A stretch of 64,000 bases of DNA from Misgurnus anguillicaudatus (GCF_027580225.2 NC_073360.2:9540501-9604500); one strand, 5' to 3'; shown: positions 1 through 10,805, counted from the first letter of the stretch. Program-made: numbers and translations. The notes: a model not told the origin generated them from the sequence alone.

Positions 1-654
1 CATATTCAAAGACTATATAGAATACCTTTTACGATTTTTAAGGTCACTGGAGAAATACAATATTACAGCGTATCGCCAGGTAACCTAAATATGCTAACAT
101 CCAAATTCAATGCATTTATCAAAAGTAAATTGTATTTGTAAGTAAATGTAACGGTCCAGTTAAAATCGTTAAAAACACAGCACATTTTCAGTGTTTATAT
201 TAAAGCGTAATATCTTTAACTCCACAAAAAGAATAATCTGAAAATATCGAAACCACTAAAACCAGCATTAATACTGAGCAGTCGTGATATTGCCTGCGCA
301 TAGATATGCATAGTTATTCAAACGCCATCTGACATTATTGCTCTCTGAGAGAGATGTGCGTTATACTCGACATCATTATGAAAGCAGGGATGGGTAACTG
401 TGGTGCAGTTTTCACTGTAGCGGCAAATTGGAGGCATTCACATTTATTGGAAATATTACTGGGATGGGATGCTTTATGCCTTTGGGACTGAAAACGATCA
501 TAGTACCCCCACCCATATGCAGCTCATACACATTCTCAATGTCTCTTAATGGCCAGTGTGATATTTAGATATGCTATGAATGGCAGGCTGACATCAGTGC
601 CTAATTACCTTTCTATTGTCTGACTCAACGTGGCAATGAAAAAGAAATGACATG
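1..654. other. Intergenic, no gene seen
   Basis: AT-rich sequence without a recognisable coding segment, RNA gene or clear repeat boundary. The last 8 bases (ATGACATG, 647-654) are the left target-site duplication of the adjoining hAT element. Confidence 0.6.
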
Positions 655-1145
655 TAGGGATGGGCAATATAAACGATATGCAATATAAACGATAGAAAAT
701 TGGCATACGATAGAGATTTTAAATCTATTGCACTATCGCGATAATGCGTGTTGATGACACAATCTACCCGCGAACTTTAGAGCCACGAGCTGCAGCCGAA
801 TAAACATGGATGAAAGCGTCAGCGAAACATCGGAACTCGTGAAAAAGACCAATGCAACATCTATTATTTGGATTTAAGCCATAAGTTACATAAGTTAATT
901 CCTGCTCCACGCGCGAAATTGGCATTATGGTCGTAATTGTGAAACATGCAGTATATTATATACTGTGTATCAGGAAAAAGTTCCAGCTAAGAGAGGTAAC
1001 AAGACTAATCTGGCTTTTGTAAGGGTCTATATAACCTGTTCTGAAACGAGTCTATTGAAAATATGATATCGCAATGCATATCGCTATCGCAAGAGGCTGC
1101 AATGTATAACGCAATATGGATTTTAGGCCATATTGCCCATCCCTA
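655..1145. mobile_element. Non-autonomous hAT element, 491 bp, 8-bp TSD
   Basis: Seen directly: the element opens TAGGGATGGGCAATAT and closes with the inverted sequence ATATTGCCCATCCCTA. It is flanked on both sides by ATGACATG (647-654 and 1146-1153). An 8-bp duplication with TAGGG termini is the signature of the hAT superfamily. The interior is rich in GATAT/ATATC motifs near both ends and holds a short relic of a BED-finger exon at 806-877. No transposase catalytic region is present, so it would depend on an enzyme made elsewhere. The exact TSD suggests a fairly recent insertion. Confidence 0.9.
806..877 (+). pseudogene. Relic of a BED-finger (ZBED/hAT) first exon
   Basis: A 23-codon reading frame (ATG at 806, TAA at 875-877) reads MDESVSETSELVKKTNATSI followed by IWI. 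The tract 'LV.KK.ATS.IW' resembles the start of BED-type zinc fingers found at the N-terminus of hAT transposases and of domesticated ZBED genes. That is recalled family knowledge, not a search result. The frame stops just where the conserved W..FGF part of the finger would follow. The local sequence (TTTGG, then ATTTAAGCC) is compatible with a short internal deletion there. The zinc ligands are absent, so it cannot fold as a finger. It lies inside the hAT MITE 655-1145, which suggests the MITE arose by internal deletion of an autonomous BED-hAT element. A chance match over 23 residues cannot be fully excluded. Confidence 0.5.
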
Positions 1146-1153
1146 ATGACATG

Positions 1154-2021
1154 CATACAGCAAATGTAAGTAAGTTCAAACAAGTTCATTAAGAAAAGAC
1201 ATGAACCTTTTAGCTATCAGGATATTGAACAATGAACTATAAAAGAACAGATCTGGTCTTTAGTGCTCCCATGTAGTTGCATGCTATGGTATTCTGGGTG
1301 GTTCCTTCCAAAAAAGCCCACCCCAAGTGTACGTACAGCGTAACTAAACCCCTGGTCAGGGCCTGACTCCACCCACTGGCAATATTTGAAAAATTCAAGA
1401 AAAGTGGGCAGATCCCAACCGAGATAGAGGGGACGAGATCGTAACAAGGGCGTGGTGAGCTTGAACCTGCTTACGTCACAAGGTCTTTTTTTGGACCCAA
1501 CATCCAATAGGAAAATTCAGCTGCAGTAGCCACCGTTCAACCTGAAGAGGGCAGCACTTTTTTTTACACCATATATTATAGTATTGAAACACTTATCCAA
1601 ATGTCAAAAAAAGTTACTAAAATCAATGAACGGCACTAGTAAAGCCCCATTCTTACAGATCATTAACTAAAAAAAGTTGGTTTAGGGTTTAGTTACTCTT
1701 TAAACGATGTGATCTGGTAACCGAAAAAAGAATTGAGTACGGCAGAGAAGAAAGAAATAATAGTGTGGCTACACATAGGAAAGAAAAATTAAAAGTGAGA
1801 TCTCTTTAACATCTCAAACATTTCCCATTCTCAACATCAAATGGAGACTTTTGCTTGAGTCTCCTGCTTTTCACACTAGTTTCCTGAGACTTAAACTCTA
1901 CAACTCTGATATTTGTTTTCTCTAAAGTTTCATAAGAAATCTTAATAATAATCACACACTGTGCTCAGACTTTTCTCCAAAGCTAAAGACTCTAACACTC
2001 TAAAATAACATTTAAAACATA
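1154..2021. other. Non-coding stretch; possible old repeat at about 1217-1510
   Basis: There is no gene. Positions 1217-1510 are more GC-rich than their surroundings and carry a 96-codon minus-strand open frame without recognisable domain or start context. I read this as an old repeat or chance frame. The rest is AT-rich unique-looking sequence. Confidence 0.35.
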
Positions 2022-2494
2022 AGCAGAGTTTGGTTCCAAAATGCAATAAATGCCATTTAAAAAAATGTGTTATTACCAAAATCAGTATTGTATCAGATCA
2101 GTATTAAAAAGTAATTTTTAAATTTTACAGAGAAACCAATATCCGCCGTGTTATTCTGTCATCTTTTCTCCCTTTTTTTTTTCAAACCGTGATAAATGGC
2201 AGTCCTCCTTTTCTGCAGAATGCAATGAATCTACTCAACAAATCACAGCGCACCATTCCTCACATTGTAACCGTAAGGGCAGTGCTTTGAATACTCGCAG
2301 AATCCTAGTTTTCCTCATCTACTTTGTACTTCGTGATCAACAAACAAACAAAAACAAAATAATACTTTTGATGGCATTGATTAATATGTGGTAATTTTTG
2401 TGGCGGGGAAGAAACGCAAGCCATCAGAATCGAATAATTTATGCAAGAAGAACTCAGGAGACAGAAAAAAGCCGGCTGTGGCTTGTTCTCATGC

Positions 2495-3411
2495 TGCGTT
2501 AAAAACCAGCCGCGGTCGAGGCAGCAAGCATGAGTGATTAACATGTTAAAGGTAACTTTCTTCCTGATCCCATTTTTTAAACCCTAGTTAGTGTGTAATG
2601 TTGCTATAATAGCATAAATAATACCTGTAAAATTATAAAGCTCAAAGTTCAGTGCCAGGCGATATATTTTCTTTAATAGAATTCCTCTTTAAAAGCCTAC
2701 AACGAACGGCCGGTTTGGACTACAGCCCTCAACTTCCTGCTTTAATGACGTCAGTAAAACAGTTCTTTAACTAAACTCCCCCCACAGGAATACGTCAGTC
2801 GCCAGCTTTGGCTCAAACGGCTCTGCTAAGCTAAGCTGCTATCGAATCACAGCACACTAAACAAACTACACAATCAGAACTCGTTACGTATTTCTGAAGG
2901 AGGGACTTCATAAAACAAGGAAGACATCAGACCGTTTTGAGGACAGTGAAAAGAGCGCTATACAGATAAGTAAAATGTGTGAAAAATACAGCGTTTTTTT
3001 ACATGTGAAACATGAACACGTGTTATATTGCCCACTATAAACACAATCAAAGCTTCAAAAACACAGAAAGAACAGGAGCTTTAAGTCAATGCAAAGACGC
3101 GATTAGGCATCCTGTGGTGCGCGGCACGTTCCGCGCGAATCGAGCGTTGCCGCGGGAAACCGCGAGTTAGAACTTCGTCTGAACTTCGGCAGATTTCCGT
3201 GGCGCGTTAACCAATCAGGACTTTGCTTTAGTGGTGACATGATTACAGGAAGCGAGCGTAGTCTCAGCAGAGTCCCGGAAGCCCCTGCCATGACACGAAT
3301 TTCCGCATGAATGTCTCGAATGACTAGAATTTCACGCGCGAATGAAGCGAGTAAACTCAAATGTTCAAGCGTCCAACTTTTGCCGCCTCTACCGCGGCTG
3401 GTGTAAACGCA
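2495..3411. mobile_element. Harbinger-like MITE with GTTTACACCAG-type ends, itself interrupted
   Basis: The right end (GGCTGGTGTAAACGCA, ending about 3411) and the left end (TGCGTTAAAAACCAGCCGCGG, from 2495; the first 20 bases are diagnostic) are inverted repeats of about 34 bp, with the left arm more degraded. The same family occurs at 44015-46138 and, with a coding exon, at 58041. Its interior is GC-rich and CpG-rich compared with the flanks. The TTAA element 2546-3084 sits inside it: joining 2545 to 3081 restores the ATG-TTAA-GTCAATG sequence present intact in the 44-kb copy. Assignment to PIF/Harbinger rests on the MADF-like exon in the 58-kb relative. I could not identify a clean 3-bp duplication here. 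Confidence 0.65.
2546..3084 (+). mobile_element. TTAA-flanked MITE, copy 1 (family also at 22142-22762)
   Basis: It begins TTAAAGGTAACTTTC and ends GAACAGGAGCTTTAA, an imperfect inverted repeat with TTAA at each edge. A second copy in the same orientation at 22142-22762 aligns along the whole length apart from an insertion. The TTAA duplication is proven by the uninterrupted relative of its host MITE at 44 kb. TTAA duplication with AAGG ends is compatible with Kolobok- or piggyBac-mobilised MITEs; which enzyme moves it is not known from this window. Confidence 0.8.
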
Positions 3412-3872
3412 AAGTCACGCGACAACATTAAGCTTCTGTCATGAAACAAAAGGAACAAAACATTTTACAGTTTGCTGTCAAAAAAGTTCAGTGATGACGT
3501 CACAAGGATGACAGCAGCATTGACAGTGTTTCTGATATGACAAAGTAAGTGTTTTGATTTATGCCATTAATGTTTTTTTTAATCGGTGTATACCACTAGT
3601 CAACTAAATGAATATAACATGACAAAGATTAATGCCATGCCATTTATATATTGATTCAATAGAAACTTAATATTCAGTTTTTATAATAAATCTGTAAAAA
3701 TCAAATTATGGATTAGAATTTTTACTTCTATTATAAACTAAAGATGCTATGTGAAAGTTTGTAACAGAAAACTGTGGTTTTCATCTTGTAACTTTCTTGG
3801 TATAGAAAACACATTTTTACCCAAATTAGTAAAAATGGATTTATTGCTTTTTGGAACCAAACTCTTCATATG

Positions 3873-4157
3873 CATCCAGTTTCAAAAACTTGTGAACAGA
3901 GACAAGTCTTTAGTCACCCATTTTATTCAAGCCTGATAATGACTTTTTTAATTCAGTTACATAAAGGGTACATCTGTGTAATTTGATTTGGAAAAGTAAG
4001 ACGGATTATCCTTTGGTTAAGTACTACACAGTCAAACTAGTTCTTAAATTAATTATGCTGAGATTATGCAGCTGGCACGCGTAGGTAAAGCTAATATTGA
4101 AATGATAAGCGAATAATCCACCCTTAGTACCTAAGCCTAGAAAAATTGCTGTCAGAA
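3873..4157. other. Non-coding, no feature recognised
   Basis: AT-rich stretch with no gene or repeat boundary that I can support. Confidence 0.4.
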
Positions 4158-4300
4158 GCATAACCTTGTGGACCGCAGATCAACATTGAGACACAGCAGC
4201 TCCTCTGGAAATACGAGTTCAAATCCCAGCTAAAGGTACTTTCCTGCACTGTTCCCTTTCCTGTCTCTCATCCTATGCCCTGTCCTTTAAACGTTAAAAA
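4158..4300 (+). repeat. Old tRNA-derived SINE
   Basis: A B-box-like GTTCAAATCCC (4217-4227) follows a degraded tRNA-like head. The tail 'TTTCCTGTCTCTCATCCTA' resembles the tail of the younger SINE at 21221-21398, and an A-rich run follows near 4300. Internal polymerase III boxes plus a pyrimidine-rich tail fit a teleost tRNA-SINE. The A box is not clear, so the copy is old. Confidence 0.5.
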
Positions 4301-4439
4301 AATTCAGTCAGAAAAAACAAACAAAACAAATAAGCACCCACCGAAGCAAGGCAAAAAAAGAGATCACCCATGTTTCTCATTTTGGACTCATGGATATTTC
4401 TCATACAGTATGTCTCAGATTTGTCTACTCTTATTTCTC

Positions 4440-5069
4440 CAGGGTTCCCACACTTTAGTTAACTTCAAATTTAAGGACCTTTCAAGGACTTTCCAGGTCC
4501 AATACCCTCAAATTCAAGGACTAAATGTGGGGACACATTTCAAGTGAGAGCAAGGTTACATCATGTTACCTTTTAAGATACATTGTTACAGTTTCCTTTC
4601 AAGGGAACTCACGCTGCGTCACTGCGGTGACACTTTGTGGACGCCTCCAGGGGTAAGTGTGTCTGAATGTGTATATCAAATTCAACCAATGGTGAGGCTT
4701 AATGACAAAGACAGGGTGACACGGGAGCCAGGAAGTATATACAGGGTGGCAGGAAGTATGACAAGAGAGACGCAGCGTCTCGTTCCCTTCTCAGGGAACA
4801 ACAGTTACATACTTAACCCGAGACGTTTTCATGTGTCAAACACAACTATGCAAAAAAAAAAAACCATTTTGGTATGAATCAACATTCGCATACAGAAGAT
4901 ATAAGCATTTAAAAATAACAGTTTAGCACGTGTGCTTAAAAAGTCTAAAATTTGTATGATATTATCCTACACTACACAGGGAATAATATGGATTTTTTTC
5001 CAAGAAAACTTCTTGCATAAAATAGATTCAAGCACTTTTAATGACCTGTATCTATGTATGTATATTTTA
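4440..5069 (+). mobile_element. hAT-like element with CAGGGTTCCCACA ends, truncated copy 1
   Basis: It opens CAGGGTTCCCACACTTTAG and aligns with 40970-41940, which has both ends, and with the end fragment 51016-51117. This copy loses similarity at about 5069, just before the inverted right end seen in the other two. An inner foldback occupies 4584-4808. Short reading frames here (4563-4877, 4932-5117) are frames through repeat sequence, not genes. Confidence 0.65.
4584..4808. repeat. Foldback with AGGGAAC...GCTGCGTC arms, inside 4440-5069
   Basis: The left arm (GGGAACTCACGCTGCGTC, to 4620) and the right arm (GACGCAGCGTCTCGTTCCC, from 4769) are inverted. Related copies lie at 34858-35097 and, interrupted by a MITE, at 41120-41680. 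Because both the 4.4-kb and 41-kb hAT-like copies contain it at the same place, it entered their common ancestor before they spread. Confidence 0.6.
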
Positions 5070-6061
5070 GGAGAAACATCTGAGACACTGTTAATGCTGC
5101 AATTAGAGATAAATTAGAATCTCAGCTAAGTCTCACAAGCTTAGAAAGAGTCTTGAAAAAAATTGCAGCAAGACAAGGAAAAGATGATCTACGTTTTTCC
5201 ACATTTTAAGGAGAAACATCTGAAACTTTGTTAATTATTAAAATGAGGTCTATATGAGAATCACAACTAAGTCCCTTGAGCTTAGGAAAAGCAAACAATG
5301 CTCAAAGCTCAAATAATAAAAGGCATTTTATAAAATGCACTTTATGACCGTTCAGGATATTGTGCAAGGTTAGTGCATCTTTCTGTGCTCGGCAACCTTT
5401 TATGAAGTCTTTACTACCTTCCTCAACATGATTTATTAGGGGGGATAAAACTATGTCAGAACAGTTCTGAATCATTGAGAGATTCATAGATCTCAAATAC
5501 TTGCACTCTAAAAGCAAGAATAAAACAAACAACTATTCATGTCGACATTTAAGTCACTATAACCTTATACAGGCCCCTCGCCAATTTAAATGACGCTGAT
5601 TTATAAAATATTCACAAGGTGACACAACTAAGCTCCACCAATGAAATTTTAGAGCTACTAAGGTAAAGAAGACCCGATATTTGCTGCCGACATGTCAGCC
5701 GCATTTGAAACGGTCTGATAATACCGGTGCGTTCATTTTGGTGGAGGGGTTGCAGAGAAACAGTGTCCTCTATTCATTGAAATCCTCCTGACAGGGCCAC
5801 AAGTGATCTGAAAATAGATTTTCTGATTAAGCTTTAATGAGCTCAGAAGCTCTGGATCTCTTTGAAAGTGACTCCTGGAAAGAGAAGAAGAAATTGCTCT
5901 TGGCACAAACCACACTATGGCTAATACATATAGCACGTGTAGCAGTGCTCTTGTCGAAAAAAGTACCACGTCAGATTAAAATTGTAAAGTAACATCGCTC
6001 CATTGGGGCACTCTACTGTAGGTAGTGGGCTGTGAGAACAACGGCATGTACGGTACTAACT
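5070..6061. other. Non-coding; partial internal duplication
   Basis: The motif GGAGAAACATCTGA occurs at about 5070 and again at about 5209, each followed by related sequence ending in '...CTTAGRAAAG', so a roughly 140-bp diverged direct repeat is present. The rest (5300-6060) looks unique. The minus-strand frames at 5302-5532 and 5733-5969 have no recognisable domain. Confidence 0.4.
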
Positions 6062-6218
6062 AATAAAGCATAAACCCCTCGAAGCAGTGGGTTACCAATG
6101 CATTTTATAACAGCTAAGGGGCGTTGTTAGGCACGACGCGAGGCGGAGTGCCTAAAACCCCCTTAGCTGTTATAAAATGCACTGTAACCCCACTGCTTCG
6201 AGGGGTTTATTGTGTTTA
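6062..6218. repeat. 157-bp inverted repeat (hairpin)
   Basis: The left arm 6062-6122 (AATAAAGCATAAACCCCTCG...) is the near-perfect reverse complement of 6157-6218 (...CGAGGGGTTTATTGTG), with a 34-bp GC-rich loop. Arm mismatches are few. It abuts sequence with TATAAAACGGTTA ends (6219-7265), so it may be the foldback tip of that larger element. Confidence 0.8.
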
Positions 6219-7265
6219 TAAAACGGTTACTTCATATGCATAACGTTAGCGAGATTTTATAAAATAAAACACAAATAAGTTGTAATTATATAAGTACAAA
6301 TATTACTCTTCCGCCAAACAAAGTAGTTCCTCAGAATCAAGTGTGACTGAAACAGAGCGCAGTTCTCAACCAACACAGATGCAGCAAAGACACAATGAAA
6401 ATATGATTTAAGACTGTGGTGTTTATTTTATAAATCAACATTCATCTAATTTATACATTAACATTTATATTGTGCAACTGTTGAAGTGATTATCAAATAT
6501 GCTTGGAAATATGCAAATATGCTTTTTTTTTAAGTTGCCACCCAGTTTTAGTCTCAGACAACGTTTTCTCTTTATCGACGAGATGACTCAACAATATTTA
6601 TTGACATTTATCTGGATATCGCCATTAATGGTCATAAAAATATGATTAAAGGGGACAGAGAATGAAAAACCATTTTTACCTTGTCTTTGTTGAATAATGG
6701 TAGTCTACCCGCATTCACAAACATACAAAAAGTGCTAGACATGCTTAACATCTCAGTCTCATAGAAATTCCTCTTTTAGAAATGTCAGCCAGAAAACAGC
6801 CCAATCTGAAAAACTGATGCTTATGACATCACAGGCATCTAACTGCCCCTCCACTTTAAAATAATTGGCTACATTTTTTGAGTGGCAGCAAAGTCAGCCA
6901 ATCAGTAATGAGATTGCAAGTTAAGCCAGTAGGGGGAGCCAAATAGGTGCAAAACCACTTGTTTAAAATCCCCCACCCTAATCTGAGATAGGTTTTTAGG
7001 AAGCTTCTAAGGCATTACAGACCCAAACAAATTTTTTTTTACTACATGTCACATCACAGAACATGGATAAATACTCTGTTCAATCATTCTATGTCACCTT
7101 TAAAGACTGTGGTGTTTATTTTCATAAATCAGTACGCAGCAACAGTGGCTCAGTAATACTTATGTGGTCTGAACCGTGGGGTTACCGGTGTATTTTATCA
7201 CGGCTAAGAACGCGTTTCAACCAATCAGAATGAAGAACCAGAACTGCCCGTTTTATAAAAAATCT
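6219..7265. mobile_element. Probable element with TATAAAACGG ends, carrying a TTAA MITE
   Basis: The left end TTTATAAAACGGTTAC (about 6217) and the right end CCCGTTTTATAAA (about 7250) are inverted. The phrase 'AAGACTGTGGTGTTTATTTT' occurs at 6410 and again at 7103, an internal direct repeat. Similar TATAAAACGGTTA ends occur at 33185 and 39350. The boundaries are approximate and no duplication was recognised. Confidence 0.4.
6646..7103. mobile_element. TTAA-flanked MITE
   Basis: It opens TTAAAGGGGACAGAGAATGA and ends TTCTATGTCACCTTTAA. The inverted repeats match over roughly 18 bp with two differences, and TTAA lies at both edges. Non-coding interior. Same structural class as 8029-8415, 12412-13142 and others in this window. 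Confidence 0.75.
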
Positions 7266-7990
7266 AAGTTTACTATGAATAAAAATAATAACCTACTGGT
7301 GTAAATTTTAAAATGGTCTCCGTACCTTACAACAATTCACAATGGTAAGCTTAATAAAAATGAATTATTTGATCTGTCGGGTAAGATTTTACAGGTACTC
7401 TCGGTTTGACTTCATTTAAGTAACCTGCAATTTTAAGTTACAAACAAATATGGAGATATTTAGGCAATATAGAGCTACAGTTTGCAGCTTAATAGACACA
7501 AGATTTTTGTCATTTAAAGGTGTGAGATTTTTAATGCTATCAAAGCTTACAGTAGCCTATCTATAAAAATATAAAATCCTGCCATGCAACACGTGTAATC
7601 CTGCAGATAAAGTGTTCGTAATCCAGCGTGAGCATTAATAATGTTTTATGACAGCTCTTTAAAGGCTTTGCCATGTTTTCACTGTCCTCACTTCACAGAA
7701 GTGCAAAGCAGCATTGGTTTAGTTTTACGACCCAGATTTATACTGGGCATCAAGCGGCGACCCAACACAGCAATAAAATCGTTAATAGTACAAAATGTCA
7801 AAGAGTAAAATTGATTAACATTAATATGAACTGCAAATGCCAAACAATATTGGATAACTAACATTTATGGTTTTCAAATGTCTTTTTGAATTTTAATGGT
7901 TTCATGGTCTCAGTAGCCAGCGAGAACACACATTGTGGTTGGCACAAACCATGTATTATCATCATTTTTAATATTAAATACCTTGCTATT
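7266..7990. other. Non-coding, no feature recognised
   Basis: AT-rich. The 62-codon frame at 7673-7861 has no domain or start context worth reporting. Confidence 0.45.
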
Positions 7991-8028
7991 TTAACTCTTT
8001 CTCGGCCATTGGCTAGTTATCTCATCAA

Positions 8029-8415
8029 TTAAAGGTGCAGTGTGTAATTTTTAGAAGGATCTCTAGACAGAAATGCAAAATAATATACAAAACTATATTA
8101 TCAGGGGTGTATAAAGACCGTTTTGTAATGAACCATTGTGTATTTATTACCTTAGAATGAGACGTTTTTATCTATATACACAAAGGGTCCCCTTATGTGG
8201 AAGTCGCCATTTTGTGCCGCCATGTTTATACAGAAGCCCTAAATGGACAAACTTTTTTACTAAGTTGTCTCCGACGATAACATGTTTTTCTGTGGCAGCT
8301 ACCGTAGCTTCTCTATGTGTTTCAAAAGCGAGGGGTGAGCAGTGGACTGAGATGTTTGTTGCAATTCGCAACCTCACCACTAGATGCTACTAAAATTAAC
8401 ACACTGCACCTTTAA
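8029..8415. mobile_element. TTAA-flanked MITE with 26-bp TIRs
   Basis: It opens TTAAAGGTGCAGTGTGTAA and closes with the near-perfect inverse TTACACACTGCACC-type end (8390-8415; one indel in the arm). TTAA lies at both edges. The two overlapping open frames at 8136-8393 (plus) and 8168-8380 (minus) are mirror frames through the MITE and do not encode a recognisable protein. Confidence 0.85.
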
Positions 8416-8785
8416 GAGAAAACATTTGCCTGATAAAAAAAGTTTTTATGGTAATCTGTAATACCGCGATTATCCACTAGATGAATAATCTAATCGCTCT
8501 TACCCAATTTATAAAAAAACTGAAGCAAAATTTTTTTTGTTAATTTTACACTCCATGTATGTTTTGATAATCATTCTGAATCTAATCTCTAACAAAATTT
8601 CTTCACAAAAATGCAACTATTTCAGCCTTTTGCTCAACATTTTGTATTTTTGAAGAAAAATACCCATATTTAAGAGGTTATAAACACAAAAAAAATTAAA
8701 TAAAGATTTTTTTTCCCGTTTTGTTTGTTTGAAAGCAGATGGTCTGTTTTTCATTTGATATATTTGTATGTTTTTATATTTATTA

Positions 8786-9776
8786 CAGTGGCGGCGTTTC
8801 ACGAAAACCTAGGGTATGGCAAAAATTATATTTGTACAAGAAGGCCATTCAAATAACGAATCTATGAAACCACATTATATCCATATGTGTACATACTCCA
8901 CCAACCTGTACAAAATCATACTATGATTGCACGGATGTACTGACAACAATACGGAATGAATACAATTGAACTAAAACAAGATAATATCAAAACATGCTGT
9001 AACATCCCTTTAGAAATCTTGTCATGACAGCCGCCAATAAACACTAAACACAATGAAGACTTTTAATGATGTGATAGAGCACACGTAGTTTACTCAGCCA
9101 GCTAACCAACTAAGACTAAAACACTAAATAAAACTCTTAGTAAAACAGGGCTAAATGCAAAAACAAGTCTTACCTTTTGTCGTCGTGCAGTTTTTATTCC
9201 ACAAGTCGCCATATTCAAAAACGCGCGCAAATAATTAATACACTTCGACTGCGCTACAATTTCCCAGTGGAACATATTTATTTATCCACAGAGAACAAAT
9301 CATTTTACTTCTGGAATAATGTATGCAATATTATTGCGCGAGTGTGGGGGAGAACCGTGAGTCTGTTTGAATGTTAAAACAAAAAAAGGAGTTTACTTGC
9401 GAAAATAAAGATAACAACAGCGGTCATCATGAAACCTCCTGCAAGGACTTCAAGCTGTGCTGCAAGCAAGAAGACAGGCTGATGACATCAAAGTACCGCG
9501 AGGGTGAGGCGAGAAATCATCGGAAGAGTTTGCTTTCAAACCGCTCTCGCGGCACGTTGATGTCATCCGCATTTCGGTTTCTGTATTATAGCATGAAGTC
9601 GAGCACACGTGTAAATTATCCATATTAGTGATGTACCAATATTCAGATATGTTCTACTGAAAATATTAAAAATTATCTTTAATGAGCATCATTATAGCCT
9701 GTTGATCTCTGGTGTTTTGTCTGAATGCTAGGGTATGGCAACTGCCATACCCTGCCATACGCAAACGCCGCCCCTG
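8786..9776. mobile_element. Non-autonomous hAT, 991 bp, TSD ATTTATTA
   Basis: It begins CAGTGGCGGCGTTTCACG and ends CGCAAACGCCGCCCCTG. The flanking octamers ATTTATTA at 8778-8785 and 9777-9784 are identical. A subterminal motif GGGTATGGCA near the left end recurs at the right end in both orientations (9731-9756). No transposase remnant is seen. Its CAGTGGCGGC terminus is shared with the hATs at 16002 and 49302, so these are probably mobilised by related enzymes. Confidence 0.9.
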
Positions 9777-9874
9777 ATTTATTAGAAGAAATTTTTCCTG
9801 GAAGGAATTTTGTGAAAATCACAAAAATGCTGGTGGTCAATTAAAAAAAAAAAGTCTGGCGGGGAATGAGTTAA

Positions 9875-10805
9875 ATACTGCAAGCAGCATGCGCCCATAA
9901 ATTTTTTTATATTAATCCTGCTGTCTGTTAACCTATCAGAACATACCCAGCAGCTCATTTTCGCATCACAACCTGCCAGTTAAAAACACATCTTTTTTAT
10001 CTGTCTTGTGGCTATCATTGCTTTTGACCTGATGGAGAAGACTTGTGATGTGAGGTCACATGAGTGCACATGTGTGGTCTCAGGCACATGTGCTGTTAGC
10101 AAGCGTGCTGATTCTGAGTGAAACTGATCAGAGCAAGCGGATATGACAGCCATTGTCCTGGAAGCAGCTGTAAGACCTGTGGCACATCCTAAAGGCCTGG
10201 CCTCAAGTGTATTTGTATTTGTGTCTGTCTTTCTGCCTGCCTGTATATCCATCAAAGGTATCATGTGAAATTATGAATGAAGCATTACGATTATAATTTC
10301 TACTATAATGAATTCTTGAGGAGAGATGTGCTCTGAATAATGCTCTAATCGTTTTGCGGAAAACCCCAAGTCATATATAAAAATCACAATGGTACAAGAG
10401 ACCACTGGACACTTCTGAGACAGGACAGTATGCAACCGTATAGTGAAACCCTAGCACCCCCCTAGCAACCATTCAAGCACCCTACTGTAGCAATGCCAAC
10501 TCCAACACAATGCCAGTAAGTTTGTCAGTCACCATCCACAGTTTCTAATAGAAATCTATGTTAAAGAACATACAATATCTTAAAAATGTTCCATTTGAAG
10601 GTATGTATTCATTTAAATGTTTGAAAGATGACAATATAATCATACAAACATATCCATTTCTCTTCTTAGGAACTAATATTATATTTAAAAAATATATATT
10701 TTTTTTAATTCATGACTTTGCCCAAATATTAAAGAAAATTCTCCAGTTAGAGCCCAGAATAGGAATTCATTCAATATTGTTTAAAAAGCATCTCAGGATG
10801 AGACT
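9875..10805. other. Mostly unique sequence; short CCTAGCAACC repeat fragment
   Basis: Positions 9990-10270 are moderately GC-balanced and unique-looking, without splice or coding evidence. A fragment with CCCTAGCACCCCCCTAGCAA (about 10450-10470) resembles a common fish repeat I recall. The frames at 9980-10264 and 10558-10809 are not supported as genes. Confidence 0.4.

Larger units (their letters stand above)
2022..3872 (-). mobile_element. TIR element 'GTTTGG' family, copy A, split by a Harbinger-like MITE
   Basis: The left end (about 2022-2060, AGAGTTTGGTTCCAAAATGC) and the right end (about 3830-3872, the inverted GGAACCAAACTCTTCATA) are inverted repeats. The same arms bound copy B at 37726-39288 in the opposite orientation. 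Three internal blocks match copy B: 2025-2250 pairs with 39095-39290, 2300-2430 with 38320-38440, and 3470-3880 with 37730-38160. Between the last two blocks copy A has an insertion that copy B lacks (2495-3411). I cannot assign a superfamily. No coding remnant is seen in this copy. Confidence 0.65.
7991..9874. mobile_element. TTAACTC-ended element split by two later insertions
   Basis: The left end TTAACTCTTTCTCGGCCA (7991) and the right end TGGCGGGGAATGAGTTAA (to 9874) are inverted repeats. Two insertions lie inside: a TTAA MITE (8029-8415) and a hAT (8786-9776). Removing them leaves roughly 500 bp that aligns with the partial copy at 11168-11885, for example 'TATGTTTTGATAATCATTCT' near 8560 with the like phrase near 11315. 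The 8-bp and TTAA duplications show that both guests came later. Superfamily unknown. Confidence 0.65.

Noticed and set aside
8136..8393. Mirror open frames on both strands
   Set aside because: They lie wholly inside the TTAA MITE 8029-8415, whose ends and duplication explain the sequence.
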